From contig NC_092696.1 in the NCBI RefSeq assembly GCF_964275005.1, positions 25,798,972 through 25,862,971 of the forward strand: a DNA stretch of 64,000 nucleotides. The letters are read 5' to 3'. A program made the position numbers and the translations under genes. Positions 38,049 to 50,500 of the stretch are shown in pieces. The notes under the pieces were generated by a model that ran no database searches, was not told where the DNA came from, and saw only the letters and a list, made by a program, of their open reading frames with translations. This DNA is from Diadema setosum. Its lineage: Eukaryota; Echinodermata; Echinoidea; Diadematoida; Diadematidae. Within the stretch, counting starts at the first letter, position 1. Every line of letters starts with the position of its first letter.

Positions 38049-38444
38049 ACAGACCTCCACCAAGCAGCTCATGTCCACCTATACACGCATGCTGAAAATC
38101 CCCAAATTTTTCAAATAAGAATAAAGAAGTCTTGTGATTATTACTCATTAGTCTCCTGCTGAGTGGGGCCTCAAACACAGCACACACTTTAGTGTGCGTA
38201 TGCAAACCTCAAATACATGCAGCTAGAACTCCTAAGTTCATCGATTTTATTTAAAAAAAAAAATCCTTCAAAAATTCATAAAAATTCCCAGATCACTACC
38301 AAACTTTACTCATCTCTTCCTTGCGTCATTATCAACTCTTCCTGTAAATTTCATCGAAATCCGTTCACAACTTTTTGAATTATTTTGCAAACAGACGAAT
38401 AGACAAACACCGACAGCAACACAAGCTCCTTAGCGGAGGTAACA
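38049..38444. repeat. Dispersed repeat with GGAGGTAA end, copy B
   Basis: Co-linear with 26858-27335: ACCTCCACCAAGCA, CATGCTGAAAATC, TTCATCGAAATCCGTTC, GGAGGTAAC. Confidence 0.65.
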
Positions 38445-39065
38445 AAAGCAAACCAAAAACAAATGACAAAACAGTGAATATGGAAAATAGCAACCAAACT
38501 TTTGACAATATCTCATATGAAAGGCATAACAGATACAGTTTGCATTAAAAATTTACAAATCATTTTATTACAAAAAGGTGAATAAGCGAAACAATTTATT
38601 TTCTATTACATCAGTGAACACTTGTTTTTTTTTATTTTACTTTGAATATCACTTGGAGTTATTTTTGTCAGTATTATGTACACACGAAGCAGTGAGCATA
38701 GGTCAAGCAGTTCAAGTTTCATGCTCAATATACATACCGGTAGTCATATTCCACTGCGAACGAAGTATCACAAATTTATTTCTCCATATAAGAATAATTC
38801 ACTTGTCTAAAACTGTGTTTCAAGTCATTAGAAAAAAAAGAGAGAAAATAAGAAATAATTTACCACAGAATTCATTAAAAGTTTAAGATTTTAATTACAA
38901 AATAATAATTCTATGCAATGATAAAATGAAAAATTTTAGAAAATGATCTTGATACCACAGGCATCATTTATGTATTAAAACACAATGATGCATGGACATT
39001 AAAATTAGTCAATGTATGCAATAATCATAACATAATTGATACATGCAGTCAGATTTAGGAAATTA

Positions 39066-39258
39066 CAGTTAACTCTGCACGAGTTGAAGTCGCATAAGTT
39101 GATTGTTGCTAAAATTGATTTATTTTTAATCAACCAAACTGGGCAAAACATGTTTTATTTACATTTCTGAAGTTGAATATTGCATAAGTCAAACTACTAT
39201 TCTTCTTCTTTTTTTTTGTGTGTGGTCCCATTAGATTCGACTTATGCAGAGTTACCTG
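39066..39258. mobile_element. Pogo-like MITE, CAGTTAACTCTGCA termini
   Basis: Left CAGTTAACTCTGCACGAGTT; right CTTATGCAGAGTTACCTG; TA flanks. Internal GCATAAGT(T/C) words in both orientations. Confidence 0.78.
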
Positions 39259-39627
39259 TATATACATATACTACATGACCCTGCAATTTTTTTTCTTTTT
39301 TAAAGAATAAAAAGTAAGCGCCGTATGTGTAAATACATTCAAGATAATTCTAGAATTGCTGGCAGCAATAAGGAAGACACTGCTTGAATTGTTAGAAAAT
39401 GCAATTAGTGCAAATTAATCAAACCTTCCAGTTTGCACGGATCAGATCCTGCTCAAAATTACACTCAAATTTGTTGGTTAAGACGTTTATTTAACACATT
39501 CCAGAGAAACACTGGTAGTACCTTAGAATTTACATTGCTTTCCTATGCACGAACAAGTTACATTCAATGAAGCGTGCATTCAGGGCTTTTTCTCCCCTTT
39601 TCAATTATAATTCTTTTTTTCTCTTAA

Positions 39628-39712
39628 CCCGTTGAGGACGGACTGATTTTGCTACAACACTCATTTCCCATGGACACTTGCTTGAGTATACTCGGGACTC
39701 GTCCTCAGCGGG
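39628..39712. mobile_element. 85-bp TTAA mini-element
   Basis: Starts CCCGTTGAGGACG and ends CGTCCTCAGCGGG, flanked by perfect TTAA. Same size as 10388-10472. Confidence 0.85.
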
Positions 39713-40358
39713 TTAACGAGGAAAAATAAACCAGAATAAAAAATAGGATAAGAATTAAATTAAAGTCACACATTTCAGATAAAAGAATACCAGGAGACAT
39801 CGCTGTTGGGGCAACAAGACCTCACATCTAAAATATGTCAAATGTTTAGGAGAGTGAAAACATACTTCCAAGTTTCAGATAATTGCCTCTATGGTGCCAT
39901 GAAAATATTGCTTGAAAGAGAGAAAAAATCTCCTCTATTTTGAGCTGACAGTTAAAACAATACTTGATCTTACATGCCTGATATGACACTGTTGTCTTAA
40001 TGATAACTTGGGTCTACATAACTTCCCTTGGGTGACAAGACCTTGTATCACAATTGACATATTCAATAACCTCCTAATTCAATTTTGGATATTAAAAAAA
40101 AAAATACATATGTGAGTTTTCAAACATTACAACTATTAATGAAATCCAAAACAATCTTTCTATGTTATTTGACGCCAACACTGATCTCATTCTGCGAAAA
40201 TGCTGCATGAATGAAAAAGCTGTTTTGCTCTCCTGACAGTTCATAATTTTGAGGTACGAGGTCTTGCCACCGCAGGGGTAATACACATATGTCCACATTA
40301 CTGTGTTTTAACTTGTCATCTTTTGAAGCTGAAGCTGATTCCCTTGTCAAAGTCTTAA

Positions 40359-40369
40359 CCCTAAAAGGG

Positions 40370-40400
<31 letters not shown>

Positions 40401-41146
40401 CGGAATCCGCCCCCCCTCGACGTTTCGCGCTATAATTCTGTAACGCGAGAAGGCCTCATCGCGAGGCTTCTTGACTTTCTTCGTTCAAGTCTCGCGCAAC
40501 TTTTGAGACCAAATTTGCAACGTCCGCGCATACTTTTGCGAAGCCACGCCCATTTTTGTAACGGAATGTCGCTCCAAAACGGGCGCAATTTTGTGATTTT
40601 GTGTACATTTCCTATGGAAAACAGTGCTCTGTCATGAAAGGCATAAAAACCTGATTATTTTTACAATTAATCACTTTCATTGATTAATTTTGTGCTAATT
40701 ATGGTAGAAAAGTGGTCAGTGACAATTTCCAATGAAAAAACAAAGAAAAAACAAAAGTTGAAAAACAAAGAAATACATAAGAAATTCTGAAAACAATAAA
40801 ATACATAAGAATTAAAATGAGTTTTGGAAGTTTTTGTGATGTACAATTGTTGAATATGCTAAAACAGATTTACAGATCAAAAATTAGACTCTCAATGCTT
40901 TTAATTAAGCTAAAATATCACCTTGAGCTTAATTTGCATAATTAATTAATTAAAATTAGAAATTGATTGTTTAAAAAAATCTTATAACACAATCTTGTAG
41001 ATTATGACGCGGGTCTCACGCATGCAAAATTTCATCGCGATCGCACCACCGATGGCCGAGATCTCAGGGGGGGGGGGGGGGCGGAATCCGCCCCCCCCCC
41101 CCCCCCCCGGTCTGAGCATAGCCAAAAAAGCCCGGCCCCTTTAGGG
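40359..41146 (+). mobile_element. TTAA-flanked MITE, copy 3 (family T4)
   Basis: Perfect TTAA flanks. Termini CCCTAAAAGGGCCGGG and CCCGGCCCCTTTAGGG. Long G- and C-tracts with CGGAATCCG at both subterminal positions. The interior is almost identical to copy 4. Confidence 0.9.
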
Positions 41147-41597
41147 TTAAGGCGTTCATATTTATGTTGACCTTGTGCAGAAAACAAATGAGGATTTCTG
41201 TACTTGTGACACGATCTGCTCTGAACAGTTAATGAAGAAGATTAATACAACTGCTAGATCGCATTGACCAATCTAATAATAAAATGGACAACCACTGGAA
41301 AAATATCCTGGAGTCTACGTATGCTACTACCAAACTAGATCGAAAAATCAGTCTCTATTTAGTGTCAGGGATATGTTGGATATTGGGGACTGATTCAGAA
41401 AATATATATTTGTATAAGGGTAATTTTCTTGGCCACACATTGCCTTCCACATGGGCTCTTCCTTAAAATGAATGAGATAAAAGTGAAGGCTGGGAACTGT
41501 TAATTTTCTAATTTTTTCAGAAATTTCTCAGTACTTGCGCTTCTTGTAGGCAGTACAGCACAAGGGTAGGGACTGGAATCAGCTCTCAGAACCTTAA

Positions 41598-42185
41598 AGG
41601 ACAAGTTCACCTTCATATACATGTGGATTAAGTGAATGCAGCAATATAAAATTTATTAGAACACATTAGTGAAAGTTTGGAGAAAATCAGACAATCCATT
41701 CAAAAGTTATGAAGTTTTAAATAATCTGTGCAGTCACTGCTGGATGAGAAGACTACTACGGTGTGTGATGTCACATGCGTACAACGATATAAGGAAAATA
41801 TAAAGAGAATTTCACAAAATTAAGTTTTTTCAATAAAGTGTACATTTCTTCAACGTGTTGCTGATATATGTTAAGGATAATATTGTTCCCCTTGCCTTCT
41901 GAAAGAGGCAAGTCAAGCGTTCTTTTTATTATGCGAGAAAAGTGAGAATATGTTGAATTTTCTTTATGTTTTTCTTTATATCGTTGTACACATGTGACAT
42001 CACAAGATATACCGGCGTACAAATTTGTAGTAGTCTTCTCATCCAGCAGTGACTGAGCATAAGCTTAAAAAATTCGACATAACTTTTGAACGGGTTGTCC
42101 AATTTTCCTCAAACTTTCACTGATGTATTCTACTAATATTGCTGCGTTCACTCAATCCACATGTCCATGAAGGTGGACTTGTCCT
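41598..42185. mobile_element. TTAA-type foldback, AGGACAAGTTCACC family copy 1
   Basis: Left AGGACAAGTTCACCTTCATA; right ATGAAGGTGGACTTGTCCT; flanks TTAA and TCAA. Internal GACAATCC(A/G)TTCAAAAGTTATGAA. Confidence 0.88.
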
Positions 42186-42424
42186 TCAAATCAGTATATT
42201 CTCTTCCTCAGTGTCATAGTCAGAGGTAAAATCGGAGGCAAGTCTATAGGGTGCTACCACCACCACAATCTGCAAGCAAGATTTTGCTGTGGGCTGGAAG
42301 AAGATATCAAGGGAAATATGCAGAAATTGATACTCATTTCTTTTGTTGTGTTTTTTCCCCGCTTACCACTCTGCCAGTAGGCCATATTAGACTTAGAGAG
42401 TCAATAAGCACAAGTTTGGTCACT

Positions 42425-42676
42425 CACTGTATACGCAATATTTAATAGTGAGTTTACTTTTTTTGCGAATCAGGACTTCCTGACGATTACACCAGTGGAT
42501 AAATTGCGATCGTGGAGCATGGTACTGAAAGGAGAAATGAATACATATATGTCACATATTCATAATGGGATCAGAGTTAATATTTTGGCATATTTCTAAA
42601 TTCGCAGATAGCACGCTACTCACGAAATTCACGAAAATAAAAACCTTGCGAAAAATACGGTGTATGAATACTGTAT
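42425..42676. mobile_element. TACTGTA-type palindromic MITE (e), decayed
   Basis: Left ACTGTATACGCAATATTT; right GCGAAAAATACGGTGTATGA then ATACTGTA. Many CpG sites are decayed relative to copy (a). Confidence 0.65.
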
Positions 42677-43235
42677 TAAACTTGCCCTTTATGTGCATCA
42701 TCTCCACTCCCTGGATAACACTCCTTGAAAACAAAAAGGGGCAAAAAGTATTCACATCTTTAACCCCTCTCACTCCCACCACTTCTCAAAGTGTAACTAA
42801 AAATTGTATACAAAGGTAATGACGGAGTGAATTGTCCAAACTCTGGAGCTATGTCTATGCTATTGACTGTCACACCACTTACATTAAAGGTAGAACGTAG
42901 TTCTCATATGCCTGCAAAAACTGTCTATTTTTGCCCTAAAATGGACACATATGCACGAGAAATGTGTGTAATAACGCTGTGATGACATAATTTCTGGTAG
43001 GCAATGACCAAAATGCAAAATATTAGCTGAAAAGGCATGCTGCCTGTATTGTAATCTGAGAACATATCTGATCATAGCTGCTATGTCATTCTTGATAATC
43101 AATTACAAATTGGGCCATAGCAGTATCCATCAATCTTCTGGGCAAGAGTGAATCACATACAGCTTGTTGGGAAATATGGCTGCTAGGGCATGATGGATCA
43201 TCCATGATGTTCTGCCCATCCAGTCACTAATGAAC

Positions 43236-43400
43236 AGGGATGGCGACTTTTACTATTTTACACTTTTAGTCTCGGAATACTCCAAAACAACTCATTATCC
43301 TGGCGAATCACATCAGACAGGCAAGTCTGTTGGCAGACCCTTTCGATGAACTCCAAGCGAATTCCGATTGGTGGAAAATAAATTTTGAGCCCTTCTGAAA
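43236..43400. repeat. Dispersed repeat, uninterrupted relative of 54120-54480
   Basis: GACTTTTACTATTTTACACT...CAAAACAACTC...ATCCTGGC matches 54155-54410 without the pogo-like insertion found there. Confidence 0.6.
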
Positions 43401-43712
43401 ACGAAGTTTTACCTTAACATTTGATGACAGATAATAAGCCTTGGAGCTTTCTCTCGTGGTGACCAGCCATTGGAATGGATGCAGTCCTTTTCATGCTGGA
43501 TATCACCAATATAATGGTTTCAAAGACACTTGAAGATTTTCTCATGCATTCAGCACTCAGAGGAAAGATGATGTAATCTGCATTTGGATGCTAGCGAAAT
43601 ATGGATTCCCTCCAAGCCTGGTCCTGAGGATCACTTCTATTCTGCAGCAAAGGAGAAATGGACGAGCAAAGGGGAACTGTTCAGGAAAGGTCGTCTGTCT
43701 CCTCTCTTCAGC

Positions 43713-43981
43713 TCAAAAGATCTTCTTCAGTTCGGAGATGATCTTGTCCGCCTCCGCCTCTGTCTTGACTCGGAGGAGGAGCGGGGTGGCGTCCGGCTTG
43801 CATCCTTCCTCGCAGGCCGTGCTCTCCTGCGGGTTGATGTAGTTCTTCTTGCACTTTGGGCACTTCTTGTCCGCCGGCGGGTTGAGCGGCGAGATCAGCA
43901 TGATGTTGTTCTTGTTCTTGCCCTGCTTGGTGAAGTGGTTCAGCATGGCCGAGGAGACCCCGATGTTGAGGATGACGTTGC
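43713..43981 (-). CDS. NUP50: NUP50 coding exon 7, Ran-binding domain end (aa 412-500)
   Basis: Encodes [20 protein letters not shown], then [12 protein letters not shown], then a Cys-rich insertion, then [20 protein letters not shown] and IF. It matches vertebrate NILLNVLIPPNM, NPP and MLIRVKTSEDADELHKILLE around the insertion. C452, C455, C468 and C472 form CxxC-x12-CxxxC. Acceptor TCTCCCCAG. The opposite-strand open frames here are shadows. Confidence 0.95.
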
Positions 43982-44395
43982 CTGGGGAGACAAAGAGGGG
44001 ACAATGTACAGTGATACAACTTTTCATCTCACTTCAACTATACTACATCACTACCCTCAGTCAATGGCCACAAACTTCTCTTGACATCTCTCTGATACAC
44101 TCACAACTTTCTTCTTGCTTTTTAAGTGTCTTCATGGATTCTACTTTTTTTAGGTTATTGTGTTTTTTTACAGCAATATTGTGACTACACTTTCACATGA
44201 GCAAAGATTTACAAATGCTTGCACAGCTACCACTAAATCCCAACATCCACTACATCCCTACTACCATTACTACTACTACTGCTGCTACTACTACTACTAC
44301 TACTACTAGTACTATGACTACTACTACTACGACTACTACTGCTACTACATTGTACTACTACGACTACCACCACCACCACCACCACCACCACCACC

Positions 44396-44445
<50 letters not shown>

Positions 44446-44492
44446 CACTGCCATCTACTACCACCATCACCACCACCACCACCACCACCACC

Positions 44493-44528
<36 letters not shown>

Positions 44529-47500
44529 CTTGTAGCAGCAAATAACATTAGAATGCAGTGCATCATAAATGAATCGTTTTATTATCATATTAGTACTAAC
44601 ATTACAAATCCCTTTGACTACAAGTCAAACCATTTTCATTGTCCTGTCATTCTTGTTAGACGTAATTATTATTTTCATGTTACTATTACCGCTGTTACGA
44701 CATTTTGTATTGTTACTACTACATGTATTACTTTTGTGCCATCATCCCCAAATACTAAAACAAGTAACACAATTACCACCACCACCACCACCAACACCAT
44801 CACTACTACTACTACTACTACTACTACTACAACAACAACTACCACTGCCATCCCATACAATCCCGTCATAACAGTAGAGGGGTATACACCGGAAAGATGC
44901 CATTAATATTGAAACTATTTCTCTAACACCCCCCCCCCCCCCCCTTCTCCATGTGGTTCACTCTGTACATCACCTAAAGATGATACACTGGGCACCCACC
45001 TAGAGGGGTAACTGAAAAGATGCACCATTAAAGTTATGTCTCTACCACTTCCCCGATACCCACTCCCTTCTCCATGTGGTCCACTTTGTACATCACCTAA
45101 AGATGATACACTGGGCACTCACCTAGAGTGGTATCGGCTCGAATCAGGATCTGACCGCTGCCCCCGTTGTCCTTGACGTGAAGCATGCCGACCCCTCTTT
45201 CCTTGAAGTCTCCATCCTTCTTGTAGAACACCTTGCATCTAGGATACACCAAGAGAGACAAATACATGTAAGACAAAGACATCAGTTTGATGCACGTTGT
45301 TGGCATAACCGAGAAAGGCCCATGGCAGGTCTTTCACCCTTCCTGGAGTTCCTTCATAAGTTTCTTTATCACTTCCTTGGGGAAGAAATATTCGAAAGCT
45401 TTTCCTACCAAGCACTTTGGAAAAGCTGCCCCCATGTTCCAAGTAAGTAATGCTGTGCAGTGAAAATGTTACAAAGCCAAAATTAAAGTGACAAGTCACT
45501 TATCATTCAAACTGACCCTGATAAATGGAGTCAAATCAAACAAAAATAGTAGATGTTTAACAAAACTCAGAATATCAAGTTTTGTAGAACACCTATGATT
45601 CTAGCAATCCAAGCAGTCAAATGTGTGTCACATGACATACAAGTAAAAGTACCACTGCATGCTGTCGCTGTTCAGCATGCAGTTTTTGTCGACCAGTTTT
45701 GGATATTGTACTCTGTCACCCATTCACTCCCATGATAGAATCATAATCAATAATGCATCATTACACTTTATAAAATGGGTTTTTAGAATCTCTGCAATCT
45801 GATTGGTCAATCATCACCCATTGATTTTTACTGATCCACACTGAGCCATGCATCCAGTAAAATCTGAACACATGGCTCAAGCCTTTAGTATTGTAAGGTG
45901 TGCTGGACGCATGGTGGGGAAAAGTTTAAATCTCATGAATTTACATGTTGTATGGTCACATTTTATAAAACAAATGATGCACAGGCCTATTTTGTGGATC
46001 AGTGAAAATTGGATGCTCTCAATTAACTTTGGAAATGGTCTAAAACCCACTCACTGTGTTCGTGGGTTTAAACAGTTCTAAAGTTAAAGGGACTGTACAG
46101 TACTGGTTGATGTGGGGATTCATGTTTTGAACATTCCTAGGTGATATAATGAGAAACCTCTTATGAAATATGAAAGAGCATGTAAGTTTAAGGACTCAAT
46201 GTTTATTTGATGAAAATTGGTTTTCAAATGGCTGAGATACCCAAAATAGTGATAATAATAAAAGGTGACAGGCCATGATTACACCTTTTCAATAGGATCT
46301 CTTTGTTTCAACTTGTTTTTGGATATCTCAGCCATTTCAAAAATCGAATTTCATCAAATGTAAACTTTTGATACTCCATAGAATTGCATGCTCTTTGACA
46401 TCTCATAGAGTGGTTTCTGAATATCTCGCAAAACATTAAACGCTAAATCCTCACCTCAACCAGAACTGTACACACCCTTTAAACTCGAGCATCCAATTCT
46501 CATCAATTTACTTTGTCCTGTGCATCATTTGGATACTGACATCACAACTGTGTACTTTTTCTGTGTGCACTCAATCACCCATTTAAAGGGGATGGCTAGT
46601 AACTGATCAGTGGGAATCAGTGGGAATGCTGGGAGATGATTGTTCAAATCCTTGTGGGATTCATTTAAAGGTAGGGGATACCTTTTACAGACCTCCCAAA
46701 ATGCAGCAAAACATTAAATATGAACCTCAGGGGACTTGCTTAGGCCACTGCTTAGAAATTTGGAAGTCAACAGTTATCTAAAATTTGAATAATGCACAAA
46801 ACTCAACTACTCAGTAGTTCTGTGTGTCAGCCACACTTAAGCCTTTTTGTTGCATTCTTCTGTATTTGTGATCTATAAACACAAATCTAAAAGTACAAGA
46901 GCTGATGTAATAACATATAGAGTGTGTGGCAAGAATGTATATAGAAATGTTTGTAAGTGTTGATGAACTTTCTTCACAAAATGTACATGATGGACACACA
47001 TGCAGTACATGGGTCTGCAAAGGTAGCCTAGTAATGTACTGGAATTTACGATGAGCCCCGAAAACAATTCAATTCAAAATCTAACGGTCAAAAAAATGTA
47101 CTAAATGTTACCTTCCACTTTCAATACTTTATGGGAGTTTCTAAAATGATACTCTCTTCAACATTCCACTGTATTCATACAACTCTTCATTTAAGGCGTG
47201 CAAATGGGATTCCCTACCTTTAAGAGTACATTATATATCTACTGTTGTGTGAATTTGCTTCAGAATGGTCTCATATTCAAGTAATGTGCAGATTAATGTT
47301 TCCAGGTTAGCGTGCCTGGTCAGTGACGGGGCATTAATCTGCACATATTACTTGAATATGAGACCATTCTGAAGCAAATAATTTTCACACAACAGTAGAT
47401 ATATAATGTACTCTTAAATAAATCCCACAAGGATTGGAACAATCATCGCCCAGCATTCCCACTGATCAGTTACTAGCCATCCCCTTTAATGTCAGCAACT

Positions 47501-50500
47501 TCAACAATCCATCACCTTGTCCTTTGCATATGACTGGGGTGAATTTTCCCCAATAAAATGAGCTGACTCACCTGGTAGAGAAGAGGGCATCCTTCTCTTC
47601 GATGACCTTGACCTCCACCTTGGGTGGTTCGTCCGATTCCTCCTGAGCATCAGCATCTTGGGACTCTGTTGCTGTGGCAACAACATCATGTACAAACATT
47701 AACATGAACAGGTCATCAATGTGAGATGCACTTGTTGGCATAACAGTAAAGGCTTTTTTGACTTGCGTAAGTTGCAAAGCCTTTCACTAAGTGGAATTAA
47801 AAGTCCACAAATTTTGACTTTGCATGTGATATTCATTTTAAAATAAGCACTGACTTATCAATATCCCACGCGATATCACTTACATAAAAAACAAAACAAA
47901 AAAGATGCTGTGAAAATAGAGAAAGTGCAACCTTGAGCAACAAGACTAGTGCATCCCCTACAATGTCTGCAATATACATCACAGCTTGAACACCTAAAGC
48001 TACAGTGTACCTTCACTGGCCTACTGGCGTCATAGATCAGACATGATACAAATCTACAAAATTGTACAGGGAATACATGCTCTCCAGTCAACTGACTTCT
48101 TTGACTTTTCAACTGGCAGCCAAACAAGAGGACATCGATTTAAGATTTTGAAGAAGCATGTCAATACAAAATTGAGGTAATCTTCTTTTTCTCAAAGAGT
48201 GATATCGGAATGGAGCAGTCTACCATCATATCTAGTAGAGAGCATTTCAATCAACACAGTCAAAACTAATATAAAGAAATTTTTGGCAAGATTCGGTATC
48301 AAAAGATAGATGACTATTACCCCGATTAAATTTTCAAATGTCCATGCACTCCAGCTGTACAAAGCCTGTCACACAGAAATTAATTATCTTCATTGGTGCA
48401 GAGGGGCAAATAAGTTTGGTACAACTTGAAGCCCACTTCCAAGATATGATTTCAAAGGTATGATATATATTCTTCTATATCTGCTGTTATTATAGACAGC
48501 TACAGATATTATCGTGATCACCACCTACATATAAGGCTAAGCTACAGCATGAATTTATTATAGAGTCTATAAATCTAAGATTTCCTTGAGAAAAACTGGC
48601 CTGTTTTTGCCTCAGTTTGCTTGGTTGCGGTAACCTTGTGCAAGGTCCAAGCGTACTGTACACAGTACACAGTCCCACATGTACATTTTTGTTCAGTGAC
48701 CTTGTAGCAAGTTTAGGCAGGGTGGTGGTTTTAGGGCCCCTGGCGAGGTCTGGGTACTTATATGCCATGCAAAACCCCAAATATCAACTTAACCCTAACA
48801 GGGCTGGGGGGGGGGGGGGGGGGGGGGGGGGCAGAATCCGCCCCCCTCCTGTAACCCGAGAAGGCCTCGTCGCAAGGCTTCTTGACTTTCTTCGTTTGCC
48901 TCACGCAACTTTTGAGACTAAATTTGCAATGTCCGCACATACTTTTTTGAAGTCACGCCCATTTTTGTAACGGCATGTCGCCCAATAAACGGGCACAATT
49001 TTGTGATTTTGTGTACATTTCCAATGGAAAACAGTGCTCTGTCATGAAAGTCATAAAAGCCTGATTATTTTTACAATTAATCACTTTCATTGATTAATTT
49101 TATGCTAATTATGGTAGAAAAGTGGTCAGTGACAATTTCCAAGAAAAAACAAAGAAAAAACAAAAGCCGAAAAACAGAGAAATACATAAGAAATTCTGAA
49201 AACAATAAAATACATAACAATTGAAATGAGTTTTGGAAATTTTTGTGATGTATAATTCTTGAATATGCTAAAACAGATTTACAGACCAAAAAGTAGACTC
49301 TCAATACTTTTAATTAGGCTAAAATATGATCTTGAGCTTAATTTGCATAATTAATTGATTAAAATTAGAAATTGATTGTTTCAAAACATTTTCTGACAAA
49401 ATCTTGTAGAGCCAAATTTCGCCGCGATCGCACCACCAATAAACCGATCTCGGGGGGCGGAATCCACCCCCTCCGATTTTAGCATAGCCAAAAAAGCCCG
49501 GCCTGATTAGGGTGAAACAGAACTTTTTACCTGCAGTAGAAGAATTGGGCTTGGAAATGGCACTGCCAAAGGAAAAGGGCGCATCTGATTTTGTCGTCGT
49601 CGTTGTTGTCTTCCACATTGAGGACGATGCCCCCGTCCCAAAGCCAGAGATGGTTGATGCCCCGCTGCCAAAGCTAAATCCTGTTTTCGGCGAAAAGGAT
49701 TCCATCTTCACCGTTTCTCCTCCGCTGCCTGGAGTGATAGACGTGGTTGTGGAGGAGGACGAGGGGAAGGAGGAGGAGCCTGCACCACCAAACTTAAATC
49801 CTTGGTGAAAAATTGAAATGAGAATTCAAGATAAGGATTCTCTGCAATTAAAGAGAAATTCCATCATAATACTATGTTGTCTTAAATGGGAAAATCAGAG
49901 AAGAAAATGAGTGAAAATCTGAGGAGAAAAGTCAGACACATAAAAAACTAGAAATGTCGCTATGGCGACTGATGCCTTCGCCATAATGCATGATTCTCCC
50001 AATAGGTGTAAAGTACAATGTCTTCACAATGTGTGGTGACAGTTTCACATAAACTGGCAAAATATTGAAATGACAGGTTTGTCAGAAATATCTTGAATGT
50101 TCACTTTCCTTGAACTGGGTTTGCTATAATTGTCTAAGAGTGCAGGTACACATATTTAGAGAATTGAGAATTTTTACTTGACTTCTGACGGACCCTTTTA
50201 TAAGTTTATGCATTGAGTAATTTCCAAGGTATGATGAAAGAGTGTAATTACAGTACAAAATAGATTTTTTTTTTTTTTTTTTTTGGGGGGGGGCATTGAA
50301 ACATGGCCTTTGACCATTAACCTTTGACCTTTGACATTCTGGCTGGAAATTTCCCGGAGAATCTCCATTAGGTAATGCATGTATATATTAAGTTTTAAAA
50401 CTAATAATGCAAGCATTGCATATACTAGTATATGAGGGAAATAGTAAAATTTTGAGGAGTTGACCTTGACCTTTGACCCCGACTATTGACCCACGAACCC

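Noticed and set aside
43584..44084. 166-codon plus-strand frame opposite NUP50
   Set aside because: It is the antisense shadow of NUP50 exon 7, whose minus-strand product is clearly homologous.
44197..44566. Long open frames on both strands rich in Thr, His, Val and Ser
   Set aside because: They translate the (TAC/CAC)n array; reading frames in all directions are open because of the triplet repeat.
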